Positions 1-13,554 of a DNA stretch of 64,000 bases are shown here, one piece after another. Every line of letters starts with the position of its first letter. Within the stretch, counting starts at the first letter, position 1. A program made the position numbers and the translations under genes. The DNA comes from Phoronis australis (lineage: Eukaryota > Phoronida > Phoronidae): contig NMRA01000195.1 of NCBI GenBank assembly GCA_002633005.1, positions 480,154 through 544,153 of the forward strand. Reading direction: 5' to 3'. The notes beneath the pieces are model-generated. The model was not told the DNA's origin and searched no databases. It saw only the letters and a list, made by a program, of their open reading frames with translations.

Positions 1-280
1 CACACAATTCACACACATGAATGATTGAATTTATTCTCCTATTGAATATTTCATGAGTTCTAGAAAACAGAAAGCTGAAACATCGGTCATTACTTGAGTA
101 CTCATAACTCACTTTTAATTGAATCTTGAAGTAGTGACCATGAAATTTTAATTTTTTTAATTTCAGACTGACCTTTGAACTTTCAATTTTAATTAGAAAA
201 CATAGGTTTTAACAATCAATTTATCAATTTAAAATGAAGGTTGTCGAGGTGGAAACCTGCTCAAGGATCTCCATACTCAC

Positions 281-3200
281 CAAAACTGTTGAAACCATAG
301 CAACGACAACAATAAAGCCGGATAGAGCAATAAGAGCTATTACGTAGTCCTTTAGAGGACAGACTCCACAGTCAGCCGGGCATGTTGAGCAGCACTCGCC
401 CTCTTCCTTTTCACAAACGGAATTTCCGCAAACTGAAAAAGTATAGTCTGGTTATAATTTGCAGTCGTTTCGTTTATTTTAATCTGGGCAAAATATCCTG
501 TTCAAAATGAAAAGAAGTAGCACGACTAATTCATCATAAAAATTTCGACGGAAATAAGATTAATACTGAAATTGGTAAGAAAATGCCAGATACACCCGCG
601 GGATATTCTGGTAGCTCACCACATACATTCATCATAGTATTGAAGATAACGATTATAGTTTCAGGCAGAATATGCGTTGATTCTAAAGGCCAACTGTTTG
701 AATACTAGGCATCTGATCATCCGCACCTAACACTGCGTTTTCTAGTTGACTGCCGCTTCCCGTTCGTCCCTTAAAGAACTCTGGAAAAGCATTGTGGTCA
801 TTTTGCTTTTGGAAAATCTAAAACGTGTCCTTTCGATGACTATTTGGCTTCACTCCTAGCGTTCAGCAAACACTTATTTTCTTGCCCGTCATAATTTTCT
901 GTGATCATCGAGAATGTTAAGACTATTTAGGCCTAGTTTAGTTCTTGTGAGCTGGAAGAATCCAAGGCTCGTTATAAACATGTTCGTATTTGGAGATATG
1001 TCTCCTTTGGTCCCAAGTTAGAACCAGTTTTCTATTGCTAAGTAGCCTAAATGGAAAACAACTTTTGGATTTCCTTCAAAAAGAAGGTCCGAGTATTCTC
1101 CAGTGTGTTATTTTTAAAAAGTGATTATGAGTGAAAACACTCATAAATAATGGGGAGTGGGTCACCAGAGGATCGATCCCAATACCTATTCATCTCCAAT
1201 TTCTTTCTGGAGTTCGATGCTCTCTTACTGGTCCATGTTCATACATGTATATTGTATTTGGTTCTGCCTTTTCGAAAACTCGTCAAAACATTCCCTAGCT
1301 CCCGGTGAATGTCAGCGTGGCCTACTCCACGCTATTATGTTTGCACACAGTTTTTGAGCCAGCTCTAGTACAGTCGTTTAACAAAGAACTGGGAGATCAG
1401 CACGACGAGAAAAACAAAATCAATTTGCAAATTAACGATTCAGGTGTCAATTACCACTTGTGCTAAAAAAAATTGTAATAGAAAGGCTCGTGTGTAGTAT
1501 AGCAAACAATTGCCTAGTTATATGAATATTGTTTGGAATGATCAAGGGAAACGAAGCCTGTCAACCATGTCTCCGCCTGTTTCAATTCCAAGTCGCATCG
1601 GGAATTAAGCCATTTTGCCTTAGAACTTGAACAGAAGGCTTAGCTAGTTATGTCTTGATCATACGTTTATTTCGAGCTGCTCTTATGATTGATGCATTAG
1701 GTAACAGTTATGCAAGTAGGTGGACCACACTTGTACGCTTACAATGGTTGTAATCAATATAAGGACGACAGCAGCTGTAGATTTTCAAACACGTTGGTCT
1801 ACGTGCATTAGAAATTTATATAAAAACAGGTGTCACAACTAGGTGCGACCAACACTGTGAGATAATTTAAACAACTTTATGAACCCGCCTTTCCTGAGAA
1901 AAACAAGACCACTAAAACAGTGATGAAATTGGTCTCGAAAATTTCATTAGTTAGTGACTTTTGGTCTTGGAAATGTTTGACAGCTCGCAAATTGATTGAG
2001 ATTATGCTCAACAACTTTAATTATCACGGTGAGTCGTTTTATTCGAAGAGCAAAGGTCTCTAGCAATGACAAACTGTAAGTTCTTTGCAAGATAAAAAAT
2101 TACTTCTTATCTAAGTAAAGAAGAAGTTGAAACTACTTTTTCCGATCATAAGACGTGTCGTCAACCTCCTTATATCGTAAGAAGACTGATTCGAACAACG
2201 TTGCTCATTTTGGTGCCGTGGTGCACTTCTATTATCACCGTGCTTGGTTTACTCCTGTCCGAATATCGCCACTTATTATCTGTTGAAGTCATGCCAGTTA
2301 CTCGAAACATGGCTTATTACAACGCGTTTTTATAGCCGGCCTTACATTGTGAAATGTGCTGCAGTTGAAGGTAAACGCATAATCAGGCAAGTACAATAAC
2401 TTTGTGAAATTGACTCGGTTCAGATCTGTGAGTGTTCGTGAATGCCATTAATAATTTAAAGATGCACCGTTCTTCCACATACAAATGCCATTCTCTGTGG
2501 TGGTTAGAACATTTTCATTGTCAAAATGTGGATGTGCCCCCGATTTCCTAGACTCGCTAGTGCAAAGCTCAAGTATGTCAATAAACACCAGAATGGTAAG
2601 CCAGTCTGTTTCTTAATTAACTGCTGTTTACCTTTACTCGTACTTCAAGTTTGTGAAATTGTGGTGATTTACATGTTTAATTAATTATTTCATGTTATCG
2701 ATAACCGTAGACTCAAAGACTTTCAACATCGATTTTACGCAGATCAATGTACAAATAGATTTGTATTGACAGAACGAGACAAACAGGCGCATCATGACAC
2801 AAACATATACTATCTCCAAACACCCCAATATTTGCTAAATACATGTACTGAGAGTGGGTGCAATTATTTGATTTAGTTTTCAAAATTTGCACGACACTTT
2901 CGTACATAGAATGTTCTCAATTGTCTCTATATATTGTCTCGGTTGCATAAAAAATTATGTTCCTGCTAGATAGCAACAACAAAGCATTTTCCCGTATTCT
3001 GACCCATTCTGTCCATTTTGACCCATTCTGTCCATTTTGACCCATTCTGTCCATTTTGACCCATTCTGTCCATTTTGACCCATTCTGTCCATTTTGATCC
3101 ATTCTGTCCATTTTGACCCATTATTACCATTTCCACGTTATTGCATTTGACCCGTTATGTCAAATTGGACAAAATCAAACGTTCTAGTAAAGAAGAGCAA

Positions 3201-6200
3201 CGGGAGAAAATCAAGATCCAAACTGGAACTTTGCAACTCACCAGTTAAATTATTCTCACATCCATTTTAACGTGGATTCGAGATTGTGTTCACGGGTGCA
3301 TTATGCCCTAAGCGGAAACAGTGCATTGTCTAAGTACCTAATACAAATTGTCACCAAGAAAAACTCCTTGATTCAAGGTACAAACTTGAGTTGTAAGAAC
3401 AAATTTTAGTGCAAATGTTGGGGTCACAAGTGCAAATTCAGCTTGTGAACCTATTTTAGAAAAACCACTGTGTAGCCATGCAAGCACAAGGTCAGATTGA
3501 TTTCACACAAAAATGCAGACGCTCAGGTGGGCCATAGCACTGATCACCTGGAACTATTTCATGCTTTATTAATACACAGGTAAAACCGAGCTGAGGAGCT
3601 GGATACCTGCCAAAAGGGTCTAGCAGTGTGCCCCAGTGGGCTTGTATCCACGACCTTGAGTAAAGGACCGACACTTATCCCACTAGGCCACAATGCCTCC
3701 TATACAGTTCACACTAAAGTGGAACTAAAAATGTGGAAACTTGAGATCGAGTTAAAAGTCCGGCGACTGGATTCTGGGCTTAGTAGGACGTCGCAATGTC
3801 GAAACTCAGTAGATATTTCAGTTAGTTTGTTATACAGAATGGTTCGCTGATTTCACTGCAATGAAACAAGATGCAGAAGTAGAAATGCGCTCCAAAAGTG
3901 CAAACACCAAAGTAATTGCAAATATGTTTGCCAGGGGCGAATGACGACAATGGTGTAATGACTTCAAACTTTTGACATACACACTGAATGACTTGGACTG
4001 TTTTTCCTGGAACCCATTAGTGAGATTACTGGACAAGTTTGGTACATATTCTAGTTTAGAAACCACTCACTGGCTCGAGGAATCGCTGTCGCCACCCAGT
4101 TTAGAGCAACCTGCATGCCGGCAATCTTGAAGTGCGCAATCATGGATGTTCGCGTCTCCAAGTTGTCAACTGCTATCAGCCCATCCACCGTCGAAGTCCA
4201 GTTTTCTTGGGCAGCAGAGCCCACCAACACATTGGAATGGCTGTATGTATCTCCATCGGGCTTGATCCATGGGCCACACAGGCCGTTGGGGACCTGTGTT
4301 CTTCCCTCTAGGGGGCAGGAGTGTATGTTCACGTGATGAATACAGCAATTGTCCCTGGTGGCTTTGTCTGCTGGGGGACACTCTGTCGTCTCGCACCACG
4401 TGCGGGCATCTTTTGAACAATTCCTAGAATAGTTTTGGGTAACCTCAATTAATACTGCAGAAATACAAAAAGTCTAACCCAAATCGACGATTAAGAGCTT
4501 TTAAAGTAAAAAAGTATCCATGTGGACAGCACTTGCAACAAAGTTTGCCTTGTCATATTAATCGGTGGTGCTCTCATTTACAGCAAGTTTTGGCCAGAAA
4601 AAGTCGAAACCAATTAGAACAAGGCAATAGGCTTATTTCATGATATTCATGCTCAGATACATGTATCAAGTGTAAAGGTAACCACGCTTCTTAATGGCTG
4701 GGACTGGCGCATTTCGTAGTTCCAGTTAATTGTAACAATCTAGCTCAGAAATTTTAATTCTTAAAGCAGATATAGCCCCGCTTTCGGCCCCCCCTTTTGT
4801 TTTTTGGCCATTTTCCGTCATAAACTCGGTTTCAACTTGTTTCTTTCTCAGATGAGGAATGGTTTCTGGTGTAAGACGGATCTGACATTTTGTTAATGCC
4901 GGAGACCATGCTCCGCGCATAAAATGGCCGCCGTGACGAGATAACTTATTGAGCCTCATCTTCAGCAGTAACGAATGGTTGGAAGTTCCCAAAACGTGCC
5001 TAATCTCAACAAGTAGCAAGATAAGACCAGATTAGAAAAGTATATGCCCTATATCAAAAGTTGCTACTTGGATGAAAAGCATGCTCACAATCGCTTTCAC
5101 CTGGTGTTCATGTGAAACAGGCCCGTCATGGAAGATTTGTGCAACCTTGTCAAAATGATGACTTTTGGATTCATGTTTACTTATCGATGATATGAATAGT
5201 TTGCTTTAGGATGAAAACATTGCCTTTCGTGGTATTAAAAGCTTAGGTGCGGCGTAAATAGAAGGTGGGGCTAATCAACTCGTGCCTGTCAACTTGTTTT
5301 ATGACAGCAAGTCAAGGATTAGTTTATGGATTTATAGGGACAGGTTTAAATTCACGAGGAGGTGAGCAAAAAGGAATTAATTTATAGCAAAATAAGTACT
5401 GACAGAAATAAGTCGAGCAACAAAATAGTCAAGCCTTTCTTCCTTTGATACACTTGTTGATATGAGAAAAGCATTGGTTTGTCAATTGATGATTTGTTAG
5501 TCTATAAATTATTAAGCAAAAATATAAAGTGTCATATGAATAATCTAATTAAAAAGAAATCGATGAACACTGAAAATGATGAAGGAGATAATTTATCACC
5601 CGCACAATGTGCGAAAAAAATTGCAAAATTTGCTTAAGAAACTTTTGTTTAAACGGAGAGTGCATGTTAGTCACTATAAAACTAATGTGTTATTTACTTC
5701 AACAACAAAAGTTCTGAAAAAATCCGTTCGGATAATCTAACGCATGAACTCAGCAGTGGTACATCGGTAATTACTAAGGAAGTGTGAACGAGCAGCTGAA
5801 ATTCAAACTAAATTCTTTATGTTTACGAATCATGATCTTTAATCAAGTTACAAAAAATCCCCAACGCCGCATCGCGGATTTGATTTTCTGGAAACACCGA
5901 TTAAATGCTTTCGGTATTACTGTTAATTAAAGAATGCATCGACACTTGGCTTTATGCATCTTTTACACAGAATAAATTTCATTATTCGTTTCGATGAATG
6001 GAATACGAAACATTTTGGTTTTATTTATACTTTAGCCGCTAAAATCTGGTCCAGCGATATTTAAAACCAACAAAGCGTCGAGAATTGAAAGCATCTCTAG
6101 AGACCTCATTAAATTGTACAAACCATTAATTATGCTATCTGTTGTCATACTTTCCAATAAAATATTTAGTAATGAACATATGCCCGAAGGATGGTCCAAG

Positions 6201-9200
6201 GCATCTGTTAATCCCTTCCATTAAAAGGAACTCCGTGTAATGTTAATAATTATACACAGGTATGTTCTTTCTGAATATTAAGAGTGGTTTTCTTAAACAA
6301 ATAATTGAATTGACAAAGACTTAAAACATTTTATTTGAAGAGCATGTTAGTTTCAGGAAGGTTATAGCACTATTGATCAAATTCTCATACCATTCCCTCC
6401 TACAAAGTATTTATGTAAAAGAAGAAGCTGCTATGTAACATGTGTATTATTTTATTGTTTGATTAAAAATTAAATTCATGTAAATGCTTTGTAGTCATTA
6501 CATGAAAAACCTGAATCCTATGTTAGAATGAAGGGTGCGTACTTTTGTTGTATAATTGTTAGTGTATGTACATCAGTGTTAACTTCCCTTTTATTTACTA
6601 TTTTTCTAATTGGCGAGAATCACTGAAACAAGTCCGATTTTCAGAGTATTGTCATTGATGACCAGTTGCCTGATCTTTTGTGTATTCTCACCTTCTACAC
6701 TATGTACGCCTGGTTCTTTACATTATCAAATGCAGGCTTTGGCACTTTTTGTGACAATAAATGAGTGGACTTCAATTGACAAACATTGTTCTTGTTAGAA
6801 AATTTGGACCTTTGAAAAAGTGCACAAATGGTTTGAAAGTCACGTGAATTAACGAAGTTCCTTGGGAATGTTTTCTCTTCACGTCTGTCTGTTGCTTAAA
6901 AACTTTGGCGAATTAATGTTTAAAAATTAGGGCTAAAAAGCGTTTATCAATATCATTGCTATAACATGTTCATGACCACTATAGATTTCTTTTTGGATTA
7001 TGAATGTGTTAGGTGGGGTTATAAACATTGCCTTAATTCTGAAAATATTCGAAATAGAGTTATGCATTCTGATTGAGAGATTTAGTCTTACACTCCTGCC
7101 GCTGATGGCGATAGGTGGACTTCTACAGGTAATAGATGGAAATTAAATTTCATACAAGATTGGAACAAAAAACGTAACTGTAAGCAACCATAAACTTACT
7201 GAAAATATACTTTAAAGGATTAATCTGTTGTTAAAAATATGAATGGACATATAATGTAAAAGATTTGAATGGTATTAATATTCAATCCTATTTTCAAAAT
7301 CGATTGCACTTGTAAGTTGAGAAGCAAACTGTTTGAACACACAAAATGTGTGGAATGAGTCTATGACAAGCAAAGCGATGTTGAAAACATACATGTATTT
7401 TCTTTAAATTGAATAATATGTAAACAATATATTCTTAGGTTCCAAATTTTCCCCATTGATAAATCAAAATATTGGTTAAACTTGGCGGAGGGTTTATTGC
7501 ATTTCCTTAACGATTTTTATTTCCGCATGCATTGCACGGTAAATTTCCGTTCTGCAAAACCCACATTACTTATTTGCTTTTTCTCCGTGTCTAGATTACA
7601 CGAGACAGCTCCCGCACTACTATCACAGCAAAGTGTAAACAGTCACCTTCTTCCTAAGTCAATAAACAACGCAATTTTTGTAATTTTAGGTGTGAGCACA
7701 GTTTTTGGACACCCCGTACGTACAGGAACAAGTGTAAACTAGTTTAACCCTGAAAAATACCTACAAGTAAAACAGGGAGTTGTTAATACCGACGGATTAA
7801 ATAAAGTATGCCTGAGAGCTTCGAAGCTAAAACTGCATTTTACGTTCTAAATGTTTTACAAACGGTTAGCGCTTTATACTCACACAATGTCAGAACCATT
7901 TGTAAATGTGAAGAACTTCTCTTTCACAGCCCACGAGTAGAAGGCAGGGGAAAAGTGCAGTGAGTAGGACACATTGAATGGTGTCTGCGCTTTAATCCTG
8001 TCAGGCGGCGCTGTCAGCCAGTCAATGTCGATTCCTGTTGTAAAACACGGCAAACAGAACGATTATCTCTACACAAGCACGACAGAACTCTTCATATCGA
8101 AGTGCTCTGAAGGACCGGTACGGTATTGTTAGAAAACACCGGACTGCTCTTCTTGAAATTTAAATTGCCCATACCCATTGACCCCTTTACCATAAATTCC
8201 GCTTGTAATACCTACTTTATCATACATTTCACAGCAAATCTCTAAAACTGAATATTTTTTCTTGTACAATTTCCATGGTTCTACATAACTTTAAGCTTTC
8301 TTTACAGAGGTCTGATATCCAATCTTTGTGCTCGAAATGGAACTGGAAATGACTTTTGAGACTTTCCGTTTTGCTATTGTGTAAACTCAAGACATGTGGT
8401 AGACTAGTCATCCAATACATCTTTAGGCTTCAACCTCTGGTCTTGAGCACAAGATCGTGCTTTGGTTTTAAAGAAATATGAACAAAATTTTTTTGAAAAG
8501 TATCTTGATCGACTGATCAGTGTCAATCGCTACTTTTTACGTATTTGCTACGATTTTTGCCGTGCTTGTGGATGCTATGCCGGAGAAGTTGAGAGTTACC
8601 CTTCTTCCGTCTATACGGCGTTCAGCCTTACTGGGGTTAAGCGGAGAGTGGGCGTGTAAATCTGGACGTAGGCCTACAAGTTGTGAGGGGGTGTGATTTA
8701 CACGTGCAACAATGCCACTGCGACTGGTAATTCAGGGGTGTACGCCTTGTAATAGGGTTGACATGTTTAGTAATGACACAATTTTGCAAGTTAACCAGTC
8801 GTAATTGTTAATTCCAGTGGGATATGCGTTGATTAATAACCGGTCGTGCACAGTTGTGAAACTGGTTGGATAGCAAGACCGCGATTCGGCTTCTTTTTGT
8901 TTGAAAATGATAGACTTTAGCGTGTACTCAGTTTAGCATTAGCTGTAGGTTGACTGACTGCTTAACTGGTTGGATTTATAGAATGTGCAATACACTTTGA
9001 AAAAAATACCGGACAGTTTATAAACCACTGGTTAAAACATTCGCTATTTACAATAAAGCCTACTGCAAGTGGTTGTAAATTTCCAGAATTTATTGAAATC
9101 AGGCAACAGAAAAATTGAACCACCCCATGGCAACAATGAGCACAAGACCACTGACCGCATTTTTAAAATGGCAGGAATTTGATGCTGAAAGACACTAATT

Positions 9201-11936
9201 ACTAAACTATTGCTACCAGGAACATGTTTATTACTGTAGAAATTATCAAAATAATTTTATTATGGCGTGCATCAATTGCATTTTGAAGATTGTTCTCAGC
9301 CCAGTTCCTGAGGTGACAAAAGCAAGTTGCTCATGCGCAAGAGGGTGTTGGGCAAGCCTGTGGTCACATTACAAGATTGCTGTATCACATTGCCAATTGC
9401 CAGCTTCTATAGCTGTAGATGTTTCCTCTGTCCCACGGGATGTTGCCAAGACACCTTTACAACTGACATGGCACCAATAATGAGGGGAAGAGAACAACGT
9501 GTGGTACTTCAGGACTTTCTAAAACGCACCAGCTCCAACGTGTTGCAGTGCCAGTCATATACTGAAGTCGAGCCCGGTAGCTTGGTCAGTAAGCCTATAC
9601 GCGGACAACAAATGTGTGACGTAATTACAATTATTTGTTGTGTAACCGAGAGTCAAAGATTTGACTTTCATTGAGGAAAGACTGATCAGAGATTTTGTTG
9701 ATATTGATTGAAAATTTCATACCGCTTTGCTGTGCATATATAACGTGAGTTAGATGCGTGCGTCTGTACGTAGAACGATTAAATGAAACCAAAAAGCAAA
9801 TTCTAAAAATGTTACTTGAGTGAACACGACTTAACTGTTACAAAATGATGGATGTTGACGAGTGTTCAATTTAAGGTTAAGTAATAAGAATGGTGGAAGC
9901 GTCCCGGCAGTTGAAGGATATCTGTCTGCGTCTATTAGTGAAATTTAGGCGCACACATCTATATGTGAAACACGTGGGTAAATATTTTATAAAACGTACA
10001 ATTTCGGTTCTGCCCGCTCATGGGTTTTCAAAATAGACGCTAAAATAACCATTTTTAATGACTGGCTCTCATTAAAATTAACGAAGTGTATTAGAGCAAA
10101 GTTCGTTATTTTTAATTGACAAAGCACAATGTTATCGCCTTCAACCGTTAAACTAGTGGTCAATAAATCATTATTTGCATTACGCAAATGAAAAACATTG
10201 ATTGTTGTAACCGATACCATCAGGAGAACAAGATAGCAACCCCCAATGTTTAACACAAATCGTGGAGACAGTTTCGTCGCAGAGGGACAAACATGTCAAT
10301 AGAAAAGATATTTCTACTTGCTTTCGCGATAATTGCCTAAATCATCAATTCTGTGGACAACATTCTGCATGTTTTATGCGTTCCAATAATTGTTCCAATG
10401 ACAACGCTGTGCGGTCTTCTTAACTCAAGCCATATTGAATACATGAGTTTAGCGATTTTCAAGTTACGTTATCGGCGAGAAAAGTGAGCTGTAAAGATTA
10501 CTAGGCCGAGCTCAGCTTCGTACAAGGAACCTTCGTGTTCGCAGTCAAAGGAGTTATCATCTGTCCCATTCAATTTTTATCCAAAATATGCGTTTTGAGC
10601 CGTAAAATCGATAATACAAGTTAGTTCAGTCGAAATTTAAGCTCAAGTAATGCTGATTCAACAAACGCCAAATAGTTTCAAACTTTATTGAATTGAATTT
10701 GAATTTTTAGTTTAAATTTATTTTTGGTGGTAGCCTCAAAAGAAAACAAAAAATGTTTCAATGTAATTTAAAATATAATTAAATTTACAATTACACGATT
10801 GTTGTATTTCAATGAAAAAATAAAGCCTTTTTGCAACAAACATACGGCGACAATATAACGAGAAAAAATATTTTACTTAATGACCTACTCGTGTTAGAGG
10901 AGAACCTACAAATCCACCAAAAATATAAATTTTACATAAAAAGTCTCCAATAGTTGACAACAAGATTGTCCGAGTTAAGGTATCAAACGCAACCAGTAGC
11001 CGTGGGTAGCTCTCGCACATGTTTAGAGGACCTTTCGACAAATCTGATGCCCGCGCCAAAACGAGGAACAGCATCGGAACTGTTCTCTACGGAAGAAAAA
11101 TTTGAACACAGTGTGTACATTAGGTAAAGGAAATTTTTCGTTCAGCGAAGAACGCACATATGGTAACAGAGTTGAGGGCGCTGTTTGAACAATTCATTCG
11201 TAGTTTCCCTGAATTAGGGGTCAACCGTCGATTTGTGGCATTCTTCGTGACTTCGGTGCCTTTTAATAGAAACTTTCAAGCAAGAAAAGCATCACTAGTT
11301 TCCAATAAAATCATATCATGGCACTTAAATTTCAGAATGTTACTTTGAAAATTTGTGATGTGCCCAATAAACAGTGTTTTGCCATTGGTGATGTTTTAAG
11401 CGAAAAACAAAAGTGAGATTAGTCAAAGGTAAAGTTTCTATGAGAATTTATGATCTGGAACATCGCAAACTATGAAATAACGTACATGCAGACGCCAAAT
11501 TTCACGTCATGGGATTGATTTGTTTCGTTTCAAGGATGTATATACATACGCGCACCCAGGGGGGCTCGGGGACTCGAACGAAGCAAAGTGGGCCTAAAGT
11601 TCAGCCACAGAGAAACAAAAACTCCGAACACGATGCTGAAGATCCCTAAAAACCCAGGAGGTACCTCAATTTGGCGTTTTTTTAGTAAAAGCTTCACATT
11701 CTCAAAAATTAGAGCCCCACAATTTAAGACTGGGCGCGCGCATGATATTCACAGTTAAATTTTGGAAATAGATGAAACACTGTTCAGCATTTAATCAACT
11801 TACCTGGGCAAGACGAGTAAGGCGTTGGATTCTTTGATGACGCCTCCAACGACCAGCAGTGATAGTCAACGTTTGTAAAATCATGCCACGCTGAAACCGT
11901 CTTCAACACCATACATAATAAGGTGACCAAAAACAT
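281..11936 (-). CDS. Single-pass type I membrane receptor-like protein, N-terminal part (cytoplasmic end outside window)
   Basis: Four exons join in frame: 11936-11804 (ATG at 11936, donor GTAAGT), 8034-7884, 4423-4071 and 432-281 (donor GTGAGT, phase 0). The phases 1, 2 and 1 carry over exactly and every border is AG/GT. The product begins with a hydrophobic signal peptide (MFLVTLLCMVLKTVSA). About 245 residues of cysteine-rich, N-glycosylatable ectodomain follow, with NVS, NGS, NCS and NWT sites and a WCETTECPP..NCCIHH cysteine cluster. A compact module reading CGNSVCEKEEGECCSTCPAD comes next. The last exon ends in one membrane span (YVIALIALSGFIVVVAMVST) and the frame stays open into the next, unseen exon. 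The layout is that of a receptor with an intracellular catalytic domain. A receptor guanylate cyclase or receptor kinase is possible, but that part is absent and I do not assign a family. The exon chain is well supported; the function is unknown. Confidence 0.8.
2998..3121. repeat. 19-bp minisatellite, about 6.5 copies
   Basis: The unit cattctgtccattttgacc repeats head to tail almost without change; one copy reads gatcc in place of gaccc. It lies in the last visible intron of the membrane-protein gene. A short minus-strand reading frame across it (DRMDQNGQNGSKWTEW repeats) only reflects the repeat. Confidence 0.95.
6055..6475 (+). pseudogene. CR1/Jockey-type LINE reverse transcriptase fragment, decayed
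   Basis: Conceptual translation in shifting frames gives pieces typical of the N-terminal half of a non-LTR reverse transcriptase. They are NKASRIESISRDLIKL, NKIFSNEHMPEGWSKASVNP, a KG..NVNNYT piece, and EHVSFRKGYSTIDQI. These match in order the family blocks KAS.(I)DGI...LIK, LFNKIF..G..PE.W, KKGD...NNYR and GFRKGYST.DHI. Stops and frameshifts break it up and no intact frame remains. It lies in an intron of the membrane-protein gene, in the opposite orientation. The flanks to about 7300 may hold more of the same relic, but I could not align them. Confidence 0.75.
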
Positions 11937-11999
11937 GTCGCAGGATAGCTGTCTCTCCCGTTTGTGTGTAGTGATGAATGACTTCTCATGCCAAGCATC

Positions 12000-12414
12000 A
12001 CATGTCTTTCAATTCAGCTCTTTGTAATTCTATCATTGACGTTTTTCGTCCCTTTTCGAGCACGTAAATTTCAAATTAGCCTGTATTGTTCTTCGACAAG
12101 TGCAACGCGACACCATTCACGCTATCCGCGTGCTTGTCGACTTCGCAATTAGTGAAAAGGGATTCGAACAAATACCCTCAATAACATAATTATGCAAAAT
12201 AGCGAACGCCAGTCGTCATACTGTGCATGCCAATGATTGGTCTAGTGGCGATCATAATCACCCGCCATATTGTCGGTATGCAACCACACAGACTTCTACA
12301 TGTATATCACTGTTCTTAATTCCAAACCAATACATATACTTTACATGTACATGTACAAGATTTGTGCATGTTCGATGGTAAAGGTACTTTTGCAATAGAC
12401 TAGCTCACATAATC
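12000..12414. other. 5' flank of the membrane-protein gene; nothing else recognised
   Basis: This stretch lies upstream of the ATG at 11936. It should hold the promoter and any 5' untranslated exon of that gene, but no TATA box, initiator or upstream splice site stands out. A single N at 12415 marks an ambiguous base or a join. Confidence 0.4.
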
Positions 12415-13298
12415 NGTTCCACACCAAGAAATTGCCTCATTTTGCCCCCAAGAACACTTCCCTTGTATCTCCTAAACCACCAAATTTTGTGGTGTCATAC
12501 TTCACCCAATTTCTCTCATCCCTAATGTGATTTATCAGGCTAAACATGGATCTGAATGGCTGACCCCCCACCTTGCCGCTTGTTGGCTGTACAGTGGTCG
12601 GTGGATCCGTGGACTGATACTTAAACAGTAGGTAGTTGCCTTGGTAAATTGATGGCTGTGTTGCAGAAATGCTCTTCCGTTTATTAATGACTTGCAATGC
12701 CCCTGGGGACTTCTTGTAACGTAAAAGTCCGCACTCTGGAGACACTTTAAATCCATGCCGTGTAAACAAAACGCAGCATTGTTAGATTGTAAGGTTCAAA
12801 GAAATTGGAAAGGCAATTGAAAAAACATATAACCAAGATTCCTATAATTGAAGATAAATCGCTGAATTTCAGTTTTGGCGACAAGTATTTTTGTCACAGA
12901 AACGTGTACTTCAGTCTTTTTTGTGGTCAGGATTCTGCTCTGAAAACTGTGTGTCGCAGTGGTGTTTGCCTGCTAAACAATACTAAAATACTTCATTCTG
13001 TTTTATTGCGCACTACACTCTCTTTGAGAAAAAGGTCTGCCCAAGTCTGTTACCGTCTTCTCGTCTCTGAGAATAGCTTGAAAAGCGACGTGATCTGAAA
13101 GTTTTATGGGCATGGTCTCGAGCACTAACGAACAGTGATTTCTTTCAAAACACTGATATTACCTCTAGACAAATTGAGACCATATTAATAATGATAAATG
13201 GCCCGAATCAAGACATTTTGAACCGAAATCATGCTGGGTTTAGTGTCGCTTATAGCACTAAACCACCATTACTAAAAAAACATCGAGTGGACGTACAC

Positions 13299-13554
13299 CA
13301 GGGGCGGATCCAGGATTTTAAGTTGGGGGCAGGGCACAGGAATAACCAGAATTTCGCCACATGCGCGCGCCCAGCCTAAAATGTAGGAATGCAGGGGTCT
13401 CAAATTTTTACGAAAAAACGGTAAACGGGGTTTATTCAAGACCTATGCACTCTGCATTCGCTCCCAAGCCCCCCCCCCCCCTGCGTGGGTGNNNNNNNNN
13501 NNNNNNNNNNNNNNNNNNNNNNNNNNNNNNNNNNACCCCCTAAGTCCGCCACTG
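13299..13554. mobile_element. Short inverted-repeat transposon (MITE) with 5-bp target duplication, interrupted by a gap
   Basis: The left end reads caggggcggatccagg. The right end reads ctaagtccgccactg, whose reverse complement is cagtggcggacttag, so the ends are inverted repeats. Both flanks read TACAC, which would be a 5-bp target duplication. A 43-base gap (13492-13534) in a C-rich stretch hides part of the interior. The same terminal sequence recurs at 19892, 20626, 26148 and 54933. Confidence 0.7.
13492..13534. other. Assembly gap (43 N)
   Basis: A run of 43 undetermined bases follows a C-homopolymer inside the MITE at 13299-13554. Open frames spanning it are meaningless. Confidence 0.99.

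Noticed and set aside
2917-3111. Repetitive peptide frame (QNGSKWTEWV repeats)
   Set aside because: It is only a translation of the 19-bp minisatellite.
9262-9674. Overlapping plus-strand frames with many cysteines (SCSCARGCW, CCITLPIASFYSCRCFLCP)
   Set aside because: The cysteine-rich look suggested a zinc-binding transposon protein, but the spacing fits no family I know and two frames compete.
12437-12769. 110-codon minus-strand frame beginning MFTRHGFKVSPEC
   Set aside because: No recognisable motif, no splice support, and an overlapping frame on the same strand is equally open. Left unannotated.
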